Assembly (NCBI GenBank): GCA_965238045.1 | Contig: CBDEGU010000012.1 | Span: 1,488,001-1,552,000, forward strand | Length of the DNA: 64,000 nt | Direction: 5' to 3' | From: CBDEGU01 sp965238045 | GTDB taxonomy: Bacteria; Acidobacteriota; Terriglobia; Bryobacterales; UBA6623 | In this document: piece by piece, positions 27,441-34,790 of the stretch | How positions within the stretch are numbered: position 1 is the first letter of the stretch | Layout of the letters: every line of letters starts with the position of its first letter | Notes under the pieces: model-generated | The model's database searches: none | What the model saw: the letters and a program-made list of their open reading frames with translations, nothing else | Told to the model about the DNA's origin: nothing | Made by a program: the position numbers and the translations under genes

Positions 27441-28534
27441 CTGAATCCCGCAAAATAACATGACACCTTTTGGTGATTGGATACGTCTTATCTATGTATG
27501 AGAAGCGGGAAAGGCGGACGGCGGGATTTCGAGGCGCTAGAGAAGCGCCGTTTCGAAGCGATGCGGTTGCTCGATGCAGGATGTAATCAGTCCCAAACGG
27601 CGCGGCGACTCAAGGTCGCGCGGCAAACAGTGAGTGAGTGGCGGCGGCGATATCGCGAGCAAGGGCCGGCCGGGTTGCGCCAGGCCGGGCGGGCGGGACG
27701 CAAACCGCGGTTAGACGCCGCCCAACTCGAGCGCCTGGAGTCGCAGTTGCTTCAAGGCCCCGCAGCGCACGGCTTCCCGACGCCGCTGTGGACCTGCCCG
27801 CGCATCGCTCGTCTGATCGCCGACCAGTTCGGCGTGCGCTACCACGCAGGCCATGTCTGGAAGATCCTGCGGGCGCTCGGCTGGAGCCCGCAACGTCGGG
27901 TCGGCAAGGCCCGCGAGCGCAACGAAGGGGCGATCCGCGGCTGGCAGCGCACGACCTGGCCCCGCATTAAAAAAAAGCCTGCCAACAAGGCCGCACGATC
28001 GTCTTCATCGACGAAAGCGGATTAACTCAGAAGCCGCATCGTTGCCGCACCTGGGCGCCGCGCGGCGAGACGCCGGTCCTGGAGTTCAACTTCAACTGGA
28101 AGAAGCTTTCGGTAGCGGCCGGGCTGAGCTTCCGCAACTTCTACTTCCGGCTGTACCCTGGCGCGATCGGGGAACTCGAGGTCATCGACTTCCTGAAGGC
28201 CTTGGCAGGCCACATCCAAGAGCCGCTACTGATCGTCTGGGACCGGCTGCCGGCGCACCGCAGCCGTCTGGTAGAGGAGTTCATCGAGCTCTCCGAGGGT
28301 CACATCGCAACGGAGTACCTGCCGCCCTATGCGCCGGAGCTGAACCCGGTGGAATACATCTGGGCTTACTGGAAACAGCACGAGCTGCCCAGCGTCTGCC
28401 CGAAGGACTATGGGGAACTCGACCAACGCGCTCGCCAAGCACTACGCCGCATGCGCCGCAAGCCGCGTTTGATTGCCGCTTTCTGGAAGCAGTCTTCTCT
28501 TTGTTTCAATTGACGGGGTATTATGCGGGACTCA
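27441..28534 (+). mobile_element. IS630-family element, copy type 1
   Basis: The ends are inverted repeats: CTGAATCCCGCAAAATAA on the left and, reversed, CTGAGTCCCGCATAATAC on the right. Both sides are flanked by TA (27439-27440 and 28535-28536), the target of this family. It encodes a transposase split over two frames. The insertion divides an HDOD-type reading frame: joining LAD-L before it with GQPKERAY after it restores the frame. Confidence 0.85.
27498..28513 (+). CDS. IS630-family transposase, made by a -1 frameshift
   Basis: The first frame (27498-28025) encodes the DNA-binding half: SQTARRLKVARQTVSEWRRR is a helix-turn-helix, followed by a winged second helix-turn-helix. The catalytic half is in the -1 frame, running to 28513: IVFIDESG (first Asp), LLIVWDRLPAH (second Asp) and PELNPVEYIW (Glu). 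The frames meet at eight As and a G at 27969-27977, an A-AAA-AAG type slippery site used by several IS families for programmed frameshifting. The mature product would be about 338 residues. Confidence 0.82.
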
Positions 28535-28930
28535 GTAGGTCAGCCCAAGGAACGAGCTTACACCGCGGGACTGCTCCACGATATTGGCCGGCTGGCTTTG
28601 ATGGCGCAGTTCCCGGACGAATACGGCGAGCTTCTGACGATCGCTCGTCATGGCCACTTTAATCAGATCGAATGTGAGCGAGAACTCTTTGACATCGACC
28701 ATTGCCAAGCTGGCGGCTGGCTGGCCGGAGAGTGGAATTTTCCAGAGGATCTAGTGAATAGTATTGCACTACACCATTCCGGCGAATTGAAGGAGGGAAG
28801 TCTGCCTTTCGTCGTGAGCGCCGCCTGCCGAATAGCCGACATCCTTGGATTCGGCGTTCTTCAAACCCCGTTGAACATCTCGGTGGAGGACTACATCACA
28901 TCGCTCTCGCTACAGAACCCTCGTGCCCTG
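28535..28930 (+). pseudogene. HDOD/HD-domain signalling protein fragment
   Basis: The reading frame encodes GQPKERAYTAGLLHDIGRLA, with the HD motif (LLHDIG), then ECERELFDIDHCQAGGWLAG and VNSIALHHSGEL, as in HDOD proteins that often sit in sensory or two-component pathways. The left side is cut by the IS630 element, with a few codons (LFNQLAD) surviving before it; the right side is cut by IS256 copy A. Neither the N-terminal HDOD core nor the C-terminus is found nearby, so this is a relic. Confidence 0.65.
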
Positions 28931-30378
28931 GAGATTGTCCCGAATCTAGTTGAAGGTGGAAGGGCGGCGGTTCTCAAGCCCGGTTCTCTGAGAGAATCGA
29001 GCAAACCTTTCACCACAAAGGAGAACCGCCGTGAAGAAACGATATCACATTCTGGATTCCGCGAAGCAACAGCCAGTCAGCCCCAACGACCTCACCCGCC
29101 TGCTCAGCCAAAACTCCCAACTCATGCTGCCCTTGGTTGAACTGGTCGAGCAGTGCCGCGGAGCCGTCGACGAGGTTATCGACGTCACCGGCCGCGCCGC
29201 CATTCAAGCCGTGCTGGAACTGTCGGCGCAGCAAGTTACCGGTGGAAAACTTTCCCAGCCCGGCAAGAAGCGCCGCGGCGATGTGGTCCGCTGGGGCCGC
29301 CAGCCCGGTCGCGTCAAGCTCAGCAACCGCAAACTGCGCGTCAGCAAACCCAGACTGCGCAAACGCTCCGGCGGCGAGGTCAAAGTGCCCGCTTACGAAG
29401 CGATGCAGGACGACGAACGCCTCGGCGCGCGCATGCTCGACATTCTGATGAAGGGCGTCTCGACGCGCAACTATGCCGGGGTGATTGGCGCAATGGCCGG
29501 CACGGCCGGGGTGTCGAAATCCGCCGTCAGCCGGGAGGCAGTCGAGGCCGCCGAAAAGAGCATCGACGAAGTGCTCACGCGGCGCCTGGATGAGTTGGAT
29601 CTGCTGGTGATCTACGTGGACGGTTTGATCTTCGCAGATCATGTAGTGCTTGCAGCGGTGGGCGTAGACCGTCAGGGCAACAAACATGTGCTGGGATTGC
29701 AGCACGCCGCCACTGAGAGCACAGCCGCCGCCGAAGACTTGCTGAGGGGCATGGTCGAGCGGGGAGTATCGACGGAGAAAAACAGGCTCTTCGTGCTCGA
29801 TGGATCGAAGGCCCTGCGGGCGGCGGTGCGCCGCGTCTTCGGCAAAGTTCCGGTGCAGCGCTGCCGCGCTCACAAGCTGCGCAATGTCGTCGAGCGGCTG
29901 CCTAAGGCCGAGCGCGATCAGGCCAAAGCGGCGATCCGGGCCGCCTGGCGGCTGGGAGTCCAAGATGGACAAGCGCGGCTGGAGAAGCTAGCCCAGTGGT
30001 ACGAGGGTGACTGGCCCGAGGCGGCGGTGAGTTTGCGCGAAGGCATGGAGGAGTGTTTCACCATCAACCGCCTGGGTGCGCCGCCGTCGCTGCATCGCTG
30101 CCTGGCGACGACGAACATCGTCGAGTCTCCTAACGCCGGGGTGCGGCGGAGAACGCGGCGAGTGACCCGCTGGAAGGACGCGGCCATGGTGTGTCGCTGG
30201 GCCACGGCTGCATTCCTCGATACCGAGAAAAGCTTCCGCAAGATCATGGGTTACAAGGATCTGTGGATGCTCGACGCCATCCTCAATCCGGCCAAGGCCA
30301 CAGCAGCAAAGGCTGCCTAGTACAATGCTCTTTTACGCCGCCGCCCTACAAACCCTCAACTACGATTGGGACACTCTC
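28931..30378 (+). mobile_element. IS256-family element, copy A (1448 bp)
   Basis: Bounded by imperfect inverted repeats GAGATTGTCCCGAATCTAGT (left) and, reversed, GAGAGTGTCCCAATCGTAGT (right). It has the same length as copy B. The two flanks (GTGCCCTG and ACTATTGT) do not match, so there is no target duplication; this suggests recombination or deletion after insertion. Confidence 0.88.
29031..30320 (+). CDS. IS256-family (mutator type) transposase, copy A
   Basis: A 429-residue transposase with the DDE residues of the family: LVIYVDGLIF, LFVLDGSKALR and TTNIVESPNAG, plus the conserved QRCRAHKLRNV block. Nearly identical to copy C (a few substitutions, for example Val or Ala before QDGQ and Gly or Asp before YKDLW), and clearly more distant from copy B. 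It appears intact. Confidence 0.92.
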   Translation: MKKRYHILDSAKQQPVSPNDLTRLLSQNSQLMLPLVELVEQCRGAVDEVIDVTGRAAIQAVLELSAQQVTGGKLSQPGKKRRGDVVRWGRQPGRVKLSNRKLRVSKPRLRKRSGGEVKVPAYEAMQDDERLGARMLDILMKGVSTRNYAGVIGAMAGTAGVSKSAVSREAVEAAEKSIDEVLTRRLDELDLLVIYVDGLIFADHVVLAAVGVDRQGNKHVLGLQHAATESTAAAEDLLRGMVERGVSTEKNRLFVLDGSKALRAAVRRVFGKVPVQRCRAHKLRNVVERLPKAERDQAKAAIRAAWRLGVQDGQARLEKLAQWYEGDWPEAAVSLREGMEECFTINRLGAPPSLHRCLATTNIVESPNAGVRRRTRRVTRWKDAAMVCRWATAAFLDTEKSFRKIMGYKDLWMLDAILNPAKATAAKAA

Positions 30379-30576
30379 ACTATTGTCGGAAACAGGTTTT
30401 TCGATGCTGAGCCGGGCGGGCGATCGACGGCTTCCCGCGCGCGAGTTGTTCTGAAGCGGCGTCAGAACCTCGCTAGACCGCTTACTGACGTGTGCGGCTC
30501 AGTTTGGGGGTTGATTCGGGGTTGCGCCGCTGGTTTTGCGGGTTCGAAAATGTCGCGACTCAGTCTCGGAAGCGAT
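30379..30576. other. Short unassigned region after IS256 copy A
   Basis: About 200 bases with no recognisable gene or repeat. It does not continue the HDOD frame on the other side of the IS. Confidence 0.3.
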
Positions 30577-30909
30577 CTAGAGCATCTTCAATGAGGAGGG
30601 AGCCCGTATCCGAAGATGCCGCAACAGAGCGGCGGATGGAAATCCGCGGTTAGGAACTTGAAGCGGCCGCAACGAGCGGCGTTGACGCAGCGTGATGCGA
30701 CGTGACGCGTCGTGACGCGGGAAACGAAGGCCGCATACGGGACATTCCGCGGCGGCCCGGCCGCGGATTTCCATCCGCGGCTCCGTTTCTTACTTAGGAG
30801 ATTTTCAATGACTGCATGGCCCGTATCCGAAGATGCCTTCGCCGTGGCGGAAGCGGCGGTGCTGAGCAGCCCCCATGGGTTGCCTGTTTCATTCCTGAAA
30901 ATGCTCTAG
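30577..30909. repeat. MITE-like element with internal palindromes
   Basis: A 333-base segment whose ends are inverted copies: CTAGAGCATCTTCA at 30577-30590 and TGAAAATGCTCTAG at 30896-30909 (13 of 14 pair). Inside, GCCCGTATCCGAAGATGCC occurs twice in direct orientation (about 30602 and 30819). A perfect 17-base inverted repeat, CGGATGGAAATCCGCGG at 30633-30649 and its complement at 30761-30777, brackets a GACG-rich loop; each arm is itself a small hairpin (GCGGAT-GGAA-ATCCGC). No protein domain is encoded. It looks like a non-autonomous element or a degraded IS. Confidence 0.6.
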
Positions 30910-31174
30910 GGCGGCCCCTTGAGCAACGAGAGGCTCGCCAAGATCCTTTCGCGTCCTGCCCTGCGTTTAGGACTGGAGCGTGAACCGGCACAAAACGGGA
31001 CGCTCTTAGAAAGCCGCAGGTACAGGCGCGGGAGCGAGATTCTCAAACGGAGGATTTAGGTGCCAGTCTGGTGAACTGAGCGAATTTATGCGCAGTTCCG
31101 GCACAGTCCGCCCTTCTTAGGGCACTACAACCGGCGACGGGAAAGACGAAAGCATTGATTCTGAAGAGAATACC
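30910..31174. other. Unassigned region before tRNA-Arg
   Basis: Nothing recognisable was found. It lies downstream of the minus-strand tRNA gene. Confidence 0.3.
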
Positions 31175-31251
31175 TGGTGCGCCCGGCGTGATTCGAACAC
31201 GCGACCTTCTGGTTCGTAGCCAGACGCTCTATCCAACTGAGCTACGAGCGC
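31175..31251 (-). tRNA. tRNA-Arg(ACG)
   Basis: The 77-base reverse complement folds into a complete cloverleaf: acceptor GCGCTCG with CGGGCGC, D arm GCTC/GAGC, anticodon stem TCTGG/CCAGA around loop CTACGAA (anticodon ACG), T arm GCGTG-TTCGAAT-CACGC, discriminator A and an encoded CCA end. It decodes CGN arginine codons after A34-to-I editing. A diverged copy of the flagellar-operon repeat begins just upstream of it. Confidence 0.95.
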
Positions 31252-31299
31252 GAATCTTCATTCTAGACGGTCTCGCCGCCCCCTGTCTCGCCGCCCCCT

Positions 31300-31442
31300 A
31301 TCTCTCCGATATCAGGCCCGCGCTGCTCCGATAGCCTCGTTGCGACTCGGGTTGGGATGCACCAGATCCTCGGCCTCATCGCGCCTCGCTTTCCGCCCCG
31401 CGCGCTCACAACGCACCCAATCCGGCGTCTGCCAAGGGTTGT
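31300..31442. repeat. Structured intergenic repeat, diverged copy 3
   Basis: The core CTCGTTGCGACTCGGGTTGG, followed by GATGCACCAGATCCTCGGCC and CTCATCGCGCCTCGCTTTCC, aligns base for base with the core of the copies at 4975-5246 and 6102-6274. The GGGATG hairpin persists with one change. The right end (CAACGCACCCAATCCGGCG then TCTGCCAAGGGTTGTT) can still be aligned, whereas the 11-base left end is no longer recognisable. Boundaries are approximate. Confidence 0.6.
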
Positions 31443-31533
31443 TAGCGCAACCCCAGCTCTTCTCTTATTGCGAGACACAACCCGAGCACAATCGGCTGGC
31501 GAGTTGGCTGCCGTGGGATACCGTCGCCGGGCC

Positions 31534-32682
31534 CTAGGTGGTCTCCCGTTTCTCCCAGCCCGGCTTAAAGAGCGGAAGATAGTTTTCCTGCCGGTAGGGA
31601 TGCTTGGGAAGCTCGTCCAGGATCAAATCGACCCCCAGTCCGGGCCTGTCCGAAATCTCGATGTAGCCGTCTTTGACCTCGACCGGGTTCGTGATGATTC
31701 GCTTCTCCCAGGGTTCGTTGAATTCATCGAAAATCTCGTGCAGGAAGAAGTTCGGAATCGAGGCGTTCAACTGCACGCAGCAAGCCGAGCAGACCGGTCC
31801 CTGCGCGCTGTGCGGCGCGATGACGCCGAAATGGGCGTCCACCATGTCGGCGATCTTGCGCGTGGCGAACAGGCCTCCGAGAGCGAGGATCTCCGGCTGA
31901 TAGATGCTCACCACCTCGTGCTTGAGCAGCTCGGCAAACTCCTGCTTGCTGCTGAAACTCTCGCCCGTAGCCACCGGGATCGGGCTTTCGCGCGCGACTT
32001 CGACCATCGCAGCGATGTTGCTGTGCGGCACCGGCTCTTCGTACCAGGCAGGTTTGTAACGCTCGATCGCCCGGGCGAAGCGGATCGCGGTTGCGACATT
32101 GAACCGGCTATGCACCTCGATCAGGATGTCCACCTTCTCGCCCACCGCCTCGCGCACCGCCGCGACGATGTCGTGGGAGAGTTCGAAATCCTCGTGAGAC
32201 AGCGTTCGCCAGGCGGCCCCGAAAGGATCGAACTTCAGCGCCGTATAGCCGCGCTCGACAACCATCTTCGCCTTCTCGCCAAAACTCTCCGGCGTCCGCG
32301 GACCGCGATACCAGCCGTTGGCGTAGGCGCGCAGCTTTTCGTGGCAGCGCCCGCCCCACAGATTGTAAATCGGCTGCCCGGTTGCCTTGCCGATGATGTC
32401 CCAGCAGGCGATTTCGATCGCCGCGACCGCCGACATGTGGATCTGTCCGCCCTCGGAATAGACGTCCCGAATCATCCGCTGCGAGATGATTTCGACCTGG
32501 AACGGGTCCATCCCAACGATCAACGGAGACAGCTCGTTAACCGCGGCTTCGACTGTCTTGCCAAAGGCGTTGCAAGTCCCTTCGCCCACGCCGTGAATTC
32601 CTTCGTCGGTTTCAACGCGTGTGAAGAGCCAATTTTTCCACGGATTTCCGACGAGATACGTCTTGACGGCTGTGATTTTCAT
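31534..32682 (-). CDS. Enolase-superfamily sugar-acid dehydratase
   Basis: A 382-residue mandelate racemase/muconate lactonising enzyme relative. The capping domain starts MKITAVKTYLVGNPWKNWLF; the barrel has metal ligands in DILIEVHSRF (Glu after a D-series strand), WYEEPVP (Glu) and VATGESF (Glu), and a catalytic His in GVIAPHSAQGP. This pattern matches the acid-sugar dehydratase branch (galactonate, gluconate or related). It would dehydrate an aldonate to a 2-keto-3-deoxy acid, feeding the KDG-type aldolase and KduD seen elsewhere in the window. Exact substrate unknown. Confidence 0.85.
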   Translation of the reverse strand: MKITAVKTYLVGNPWKNWLFTRVETDEGIHGVGEGTCNAFGKTVEAAVNELSPLIVGMDPFQVEIISQRMIRDVYSEGGQIHMSAVAAIEIACWDIIGKATGQPIYNLWGGRCHEKLRAYANGWYRGPRTPESFGEKAKMVVERGYTALKFDPFGAAWRTLSHEDFELSHDIVAAVREAVGEKVDILIEVHSRFNVATAIRFARAIERYKPAWYEEPVPHSNIAAMVEVARESPIPVATGESFSSKQEFAELLKHEVVSIYQPEILALGGLFATRKIADMVDAHFGVIAPHSAQGPVCSACCVQLNASIPNFFLHEIFDEFNEPWEKRIITNPVEVKDGYIEISDRPGLGVDLILDELPKHPYRQENYLPLFKPGWEKRETT

Positions 32683-32944
32683 GCGCTGTGACTGTGGGCT
32701 TGCGTCGGGAAGAACAACGCGGCTCGGGGATGCCGCGGCACCGATGCTACTTTAACTCCGAGATGCTTTAACTCGGAGATACTTGCTCCGACGGCCATTA
32801 TGACATTTCTTCCGGCGGGGAGAACGGCCCCGAGCAGCCCATGACCGGAATCCCCCTCCCAGTCCGTCTCTCGCCGGATCTGCGCTCGCCTTCGCGCCTT
32901 CACACATCGGCTACAATCGAGGGCGTAGGGAGGCGTGTTGGATC
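32683..32944. other. Divergent intergenic region
   Basis: About 260 bases between the dehydratase (minus) and the zinc-ribbon gene (plus). It contains the inverted repeat described separately and otherwise no recognisable feature; GGGAGG near 32928 is the ribosome binding site of the zinc-ribbon gene. Confidence 0.3.
32756..32778. promoter_or_regulatory. Inverted repeat upstream of the dehydratase gene
   Basis: CTCCGAG at 32756-32762 and CTCGGAG at 32772-32778 form a 7-base dyad with a nine-base spacer, embedded in two TTTAACTC direct repeats, 74-96 bases ahead of the dehydratase start. The layout would suit an operator for a local regulator; none is encoded next to it. Confidence 0.3.
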
Positions 32945-32973
32945 ATGCCCCACTGTCCTGAATGCGATACATC

Positions 32974-34421
32974 GAGAGTGTCCCAATCGTAGTTGAGGGT
33001 TTTTAGGGCGGCGGTGTAAACAAGCATCGTACTACGCAGCCTTCGACCCTGTGGCATTGGCCGGATTGAGGATGGCGTCGAGCATCCAAAGATCCTTGTA
33101 ACCCATGATCTTGCGGAAGCTTTTCTCGGTATCGAGGAACGCAGCCGCGGCCCAGCGACGAACCATGGCCGCATCCTTCCAGCGGGTCACTCGCCGCGTC
33201 CTCCGCCGCACCCCGGCGTTGGGAGACTCGACGATGTTGGTCGTCGCCAGACAGCGATGCAGCGACGGCGGCAGACCCAGTCGGTTGATGGTGAAACACT
33301 CCTCCAGGCCTTCGCGCAAACTCGCCGCCGCCTCGGGCCAGTCGCCCTCGTACCACTGGGCGAGCTTCTCCAGCCGTGCTTGCCCGTCTTGGGCTCCGAG
33401 CCGCCAGGCGGCGCGGATCGCCGCTGTGGCCTGATCGCGCTCGGCCTTCGGCAGCCGCTCGGCGACGTTGCGCAGCTTGTGAGCGCGGCAGCGCTGCACC
33501 GGAACTTTGCCGAAGACTCGGCGCACCGCCGCCCGTAACGCCTTCGATCCATCGAGCACAAATAGCCTGTTTTTCTCCGTCGATACTCCGCGCTCGACCA
33601 AGTCCGTCAGCAAGTCCACTGCGGCGGCGGTGTTCTCGGTGGCGGCATGTTGCAGACCCAGCACATGCTTGTTCCCCTGGCGGTCCACGCCCACCGCGGC
33701 CAGCATTACATGGCCGGAGAAGATCAAACCGTCCACGTAGATCACCAGCAGATCCAGGTCATCGAAGCGCCGGGCGAGCACTTCGTCGATGCTCTTTTCG
33801 GCGGCCTCGATCGCTTCCCGGCTGACGGCGGATTTCGACACCCCGACCGTGCCGGCCATCTCGTCAATCACCCCGGCATAGTTGCGCGTCGAGACACCTT
33901 TCATCAGAATGTCGAGCATGCGCGCGCCGAGGCGTTCGTCGTCCTGCATCGCCGCGTAGGCGGGCACTTCGACCTCGCCGCCGGAGCGTTTGCGCAGCCG
34001 CGGTTTGTGAACGCGCAGCTTACGGTTGCTCAGTTGGACGCTTCCGGGCTGGCGGCCCCAGCGGACGACCTCGCCGCCGCGCTTCTTGCCGGGCTGGGAA
34101 AGTTCTCCTCCGGTCACTTGCTGCGCGGAGAGTTCGAGCACGGCCTGGATCGCGGCGCGGCCGGTGACGTCGATGACCTCGTCAACGGCTCCACGGCACT
34201 GCTCGACCAGTTCAACCAGCGGCAGCATGAGCTGCCCGTTTTGGCTGAGCAGGCGAGTGAGCTGGTCGGGGCTGACGGGCTGCTGTTTTGAGGAATCGAA
34301 AATGTGGTACGGTTTCTTCACGGCGGTTCTCCTTAGTGATTAAAGGTTTGCTCGATTCTCGCAGAGAACCGAGCTTGAGAACCGCCGCCCTTCCACCTTC
34401 AACTAGATTCGGGACAATCTC
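32974..34421 (-). mobile_element. IS256-family element, copy B (1448 bp), with target duplication
   Basis: Inverted orientation relative to copy A, with the same ends: GAGAGTGTCCCAATCGTAGT at the left and the GAGATTGTCCCGAATC end reversed at the right. GATACATC flanks it on both sides (32966-32973 and 34422-34429), the 8-base duplication expected for IS256. This makes the insertion relatively recent and precise. Confidence 0.92.
33032..34321 (-). CDS. IS256-family transposase, copy B
   Basis: 429 residues with the same DDE landmarks as copy A (LVIYVDGLIF, LFVLDGSKALR, TTNIVESPNAG). It differs from copies A and C at many positions, for example MKKPYHIFDSSKQQ at the start and DLTDLVERG in place of DLLRGMVERG. 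Reads as intact. Confidence 0.92.
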   Translation of the reverse strand: MKKPYHIFDSSKQQPVSPDQLTRLLSQNGQLMLPLVELVEQCRGAVDEVIDVTGRAAIQAVLELSAQQVTGGELSQPGKKRGGEVVRWGRQPGSVQLSNRKLRVHKPRLRKRSGGEVEVPAYAAMQDDERLGARMLDILMKGVSTRNYAGVIDEMAGTVGVSKSAVSREAIEAAEKSIDEVLARRFDDLDLLVIYVDGLIFSGHVMLAAVGVDRQGNKHVLGLQHAATENTAAAVDLLTDLVERGVSTEKNRLFVLDGSKALRAAVRRVFGKVPVQRCRAHKLRNVAERLPKAERDQATAAIRAAWRLGAQDGQARLEKLAQWYEGDWPEAAASLREGLEECFTINRLGLPPSLHRCLATTNIVESPNAGVRRRTRRVTRWKDAAMVRRWAAAAFLDTEKSFRKIMGYKDLWMLDAILNPANATGSKAA

Positions 34422-34790
34422 GATACATCCCTGAGACTACAGACGGTTTGGTCTGGCTTCACTCTCACACAGTGCGAGCGGGGTCACATAGTTTGTCCCC
34501 AGTGTGGAACTGAGCTTGAGGTGACGCCCGCGAGTGGTGCGCTACAGGTGGTCGTGCTGGTGATCGCAGCGCTGGCCACGATTTATGCCACCAGGCCGAT
34601 GGTGAGCCATGGAGTGTCAACCACCGTAGTAGTTCTTACGCTGCTGGCAGTTCTCGCATCCACCTGTGTGGCAAGCTATTTGCTTTTGAGCCGTTTCCGG
34701 CCGCGCAAGTCCCTTTCCGTTCTGCCAGCTCGTGGTCGGATAGGGAAATTGAAAGACATCCTCTGAATTCTTGACCGCCGAGCGCGGTAT

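Larger units (their letters stand above)
32945..34766 (+). pseudogene. Zinc-ribbon membrane protein gene split by IS256 copy B
   Basis: Removing the IS and one copy of the 8-base duplication GATACATC joins 32945-32973 to 34430-34766 into one intact frame of 121 codons. The product starts MPHCPECDTSLRLQTVWSGF, has a second zinc knuckle IVCPQCGTELE, then a membrane segment (LQVVVLVIAALATIYATRP) and another (VVVLTLLAVLASTCVASYLL) and a basic tail. Two CxxC pairs suggest a zinc ribbon facing the cytoplasm. The function is unknown; as it stands the gene is inactivated, though residual frame 34521-34766 could start from a GTG. Confidence 0.7.

Noticed and set aside
31357..32691. 444-codon plus-strand frame opposite the dehydratase
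   Set aside because: It is a shadow of a clearly recognisable enolase-superfamily gene on the other strand.
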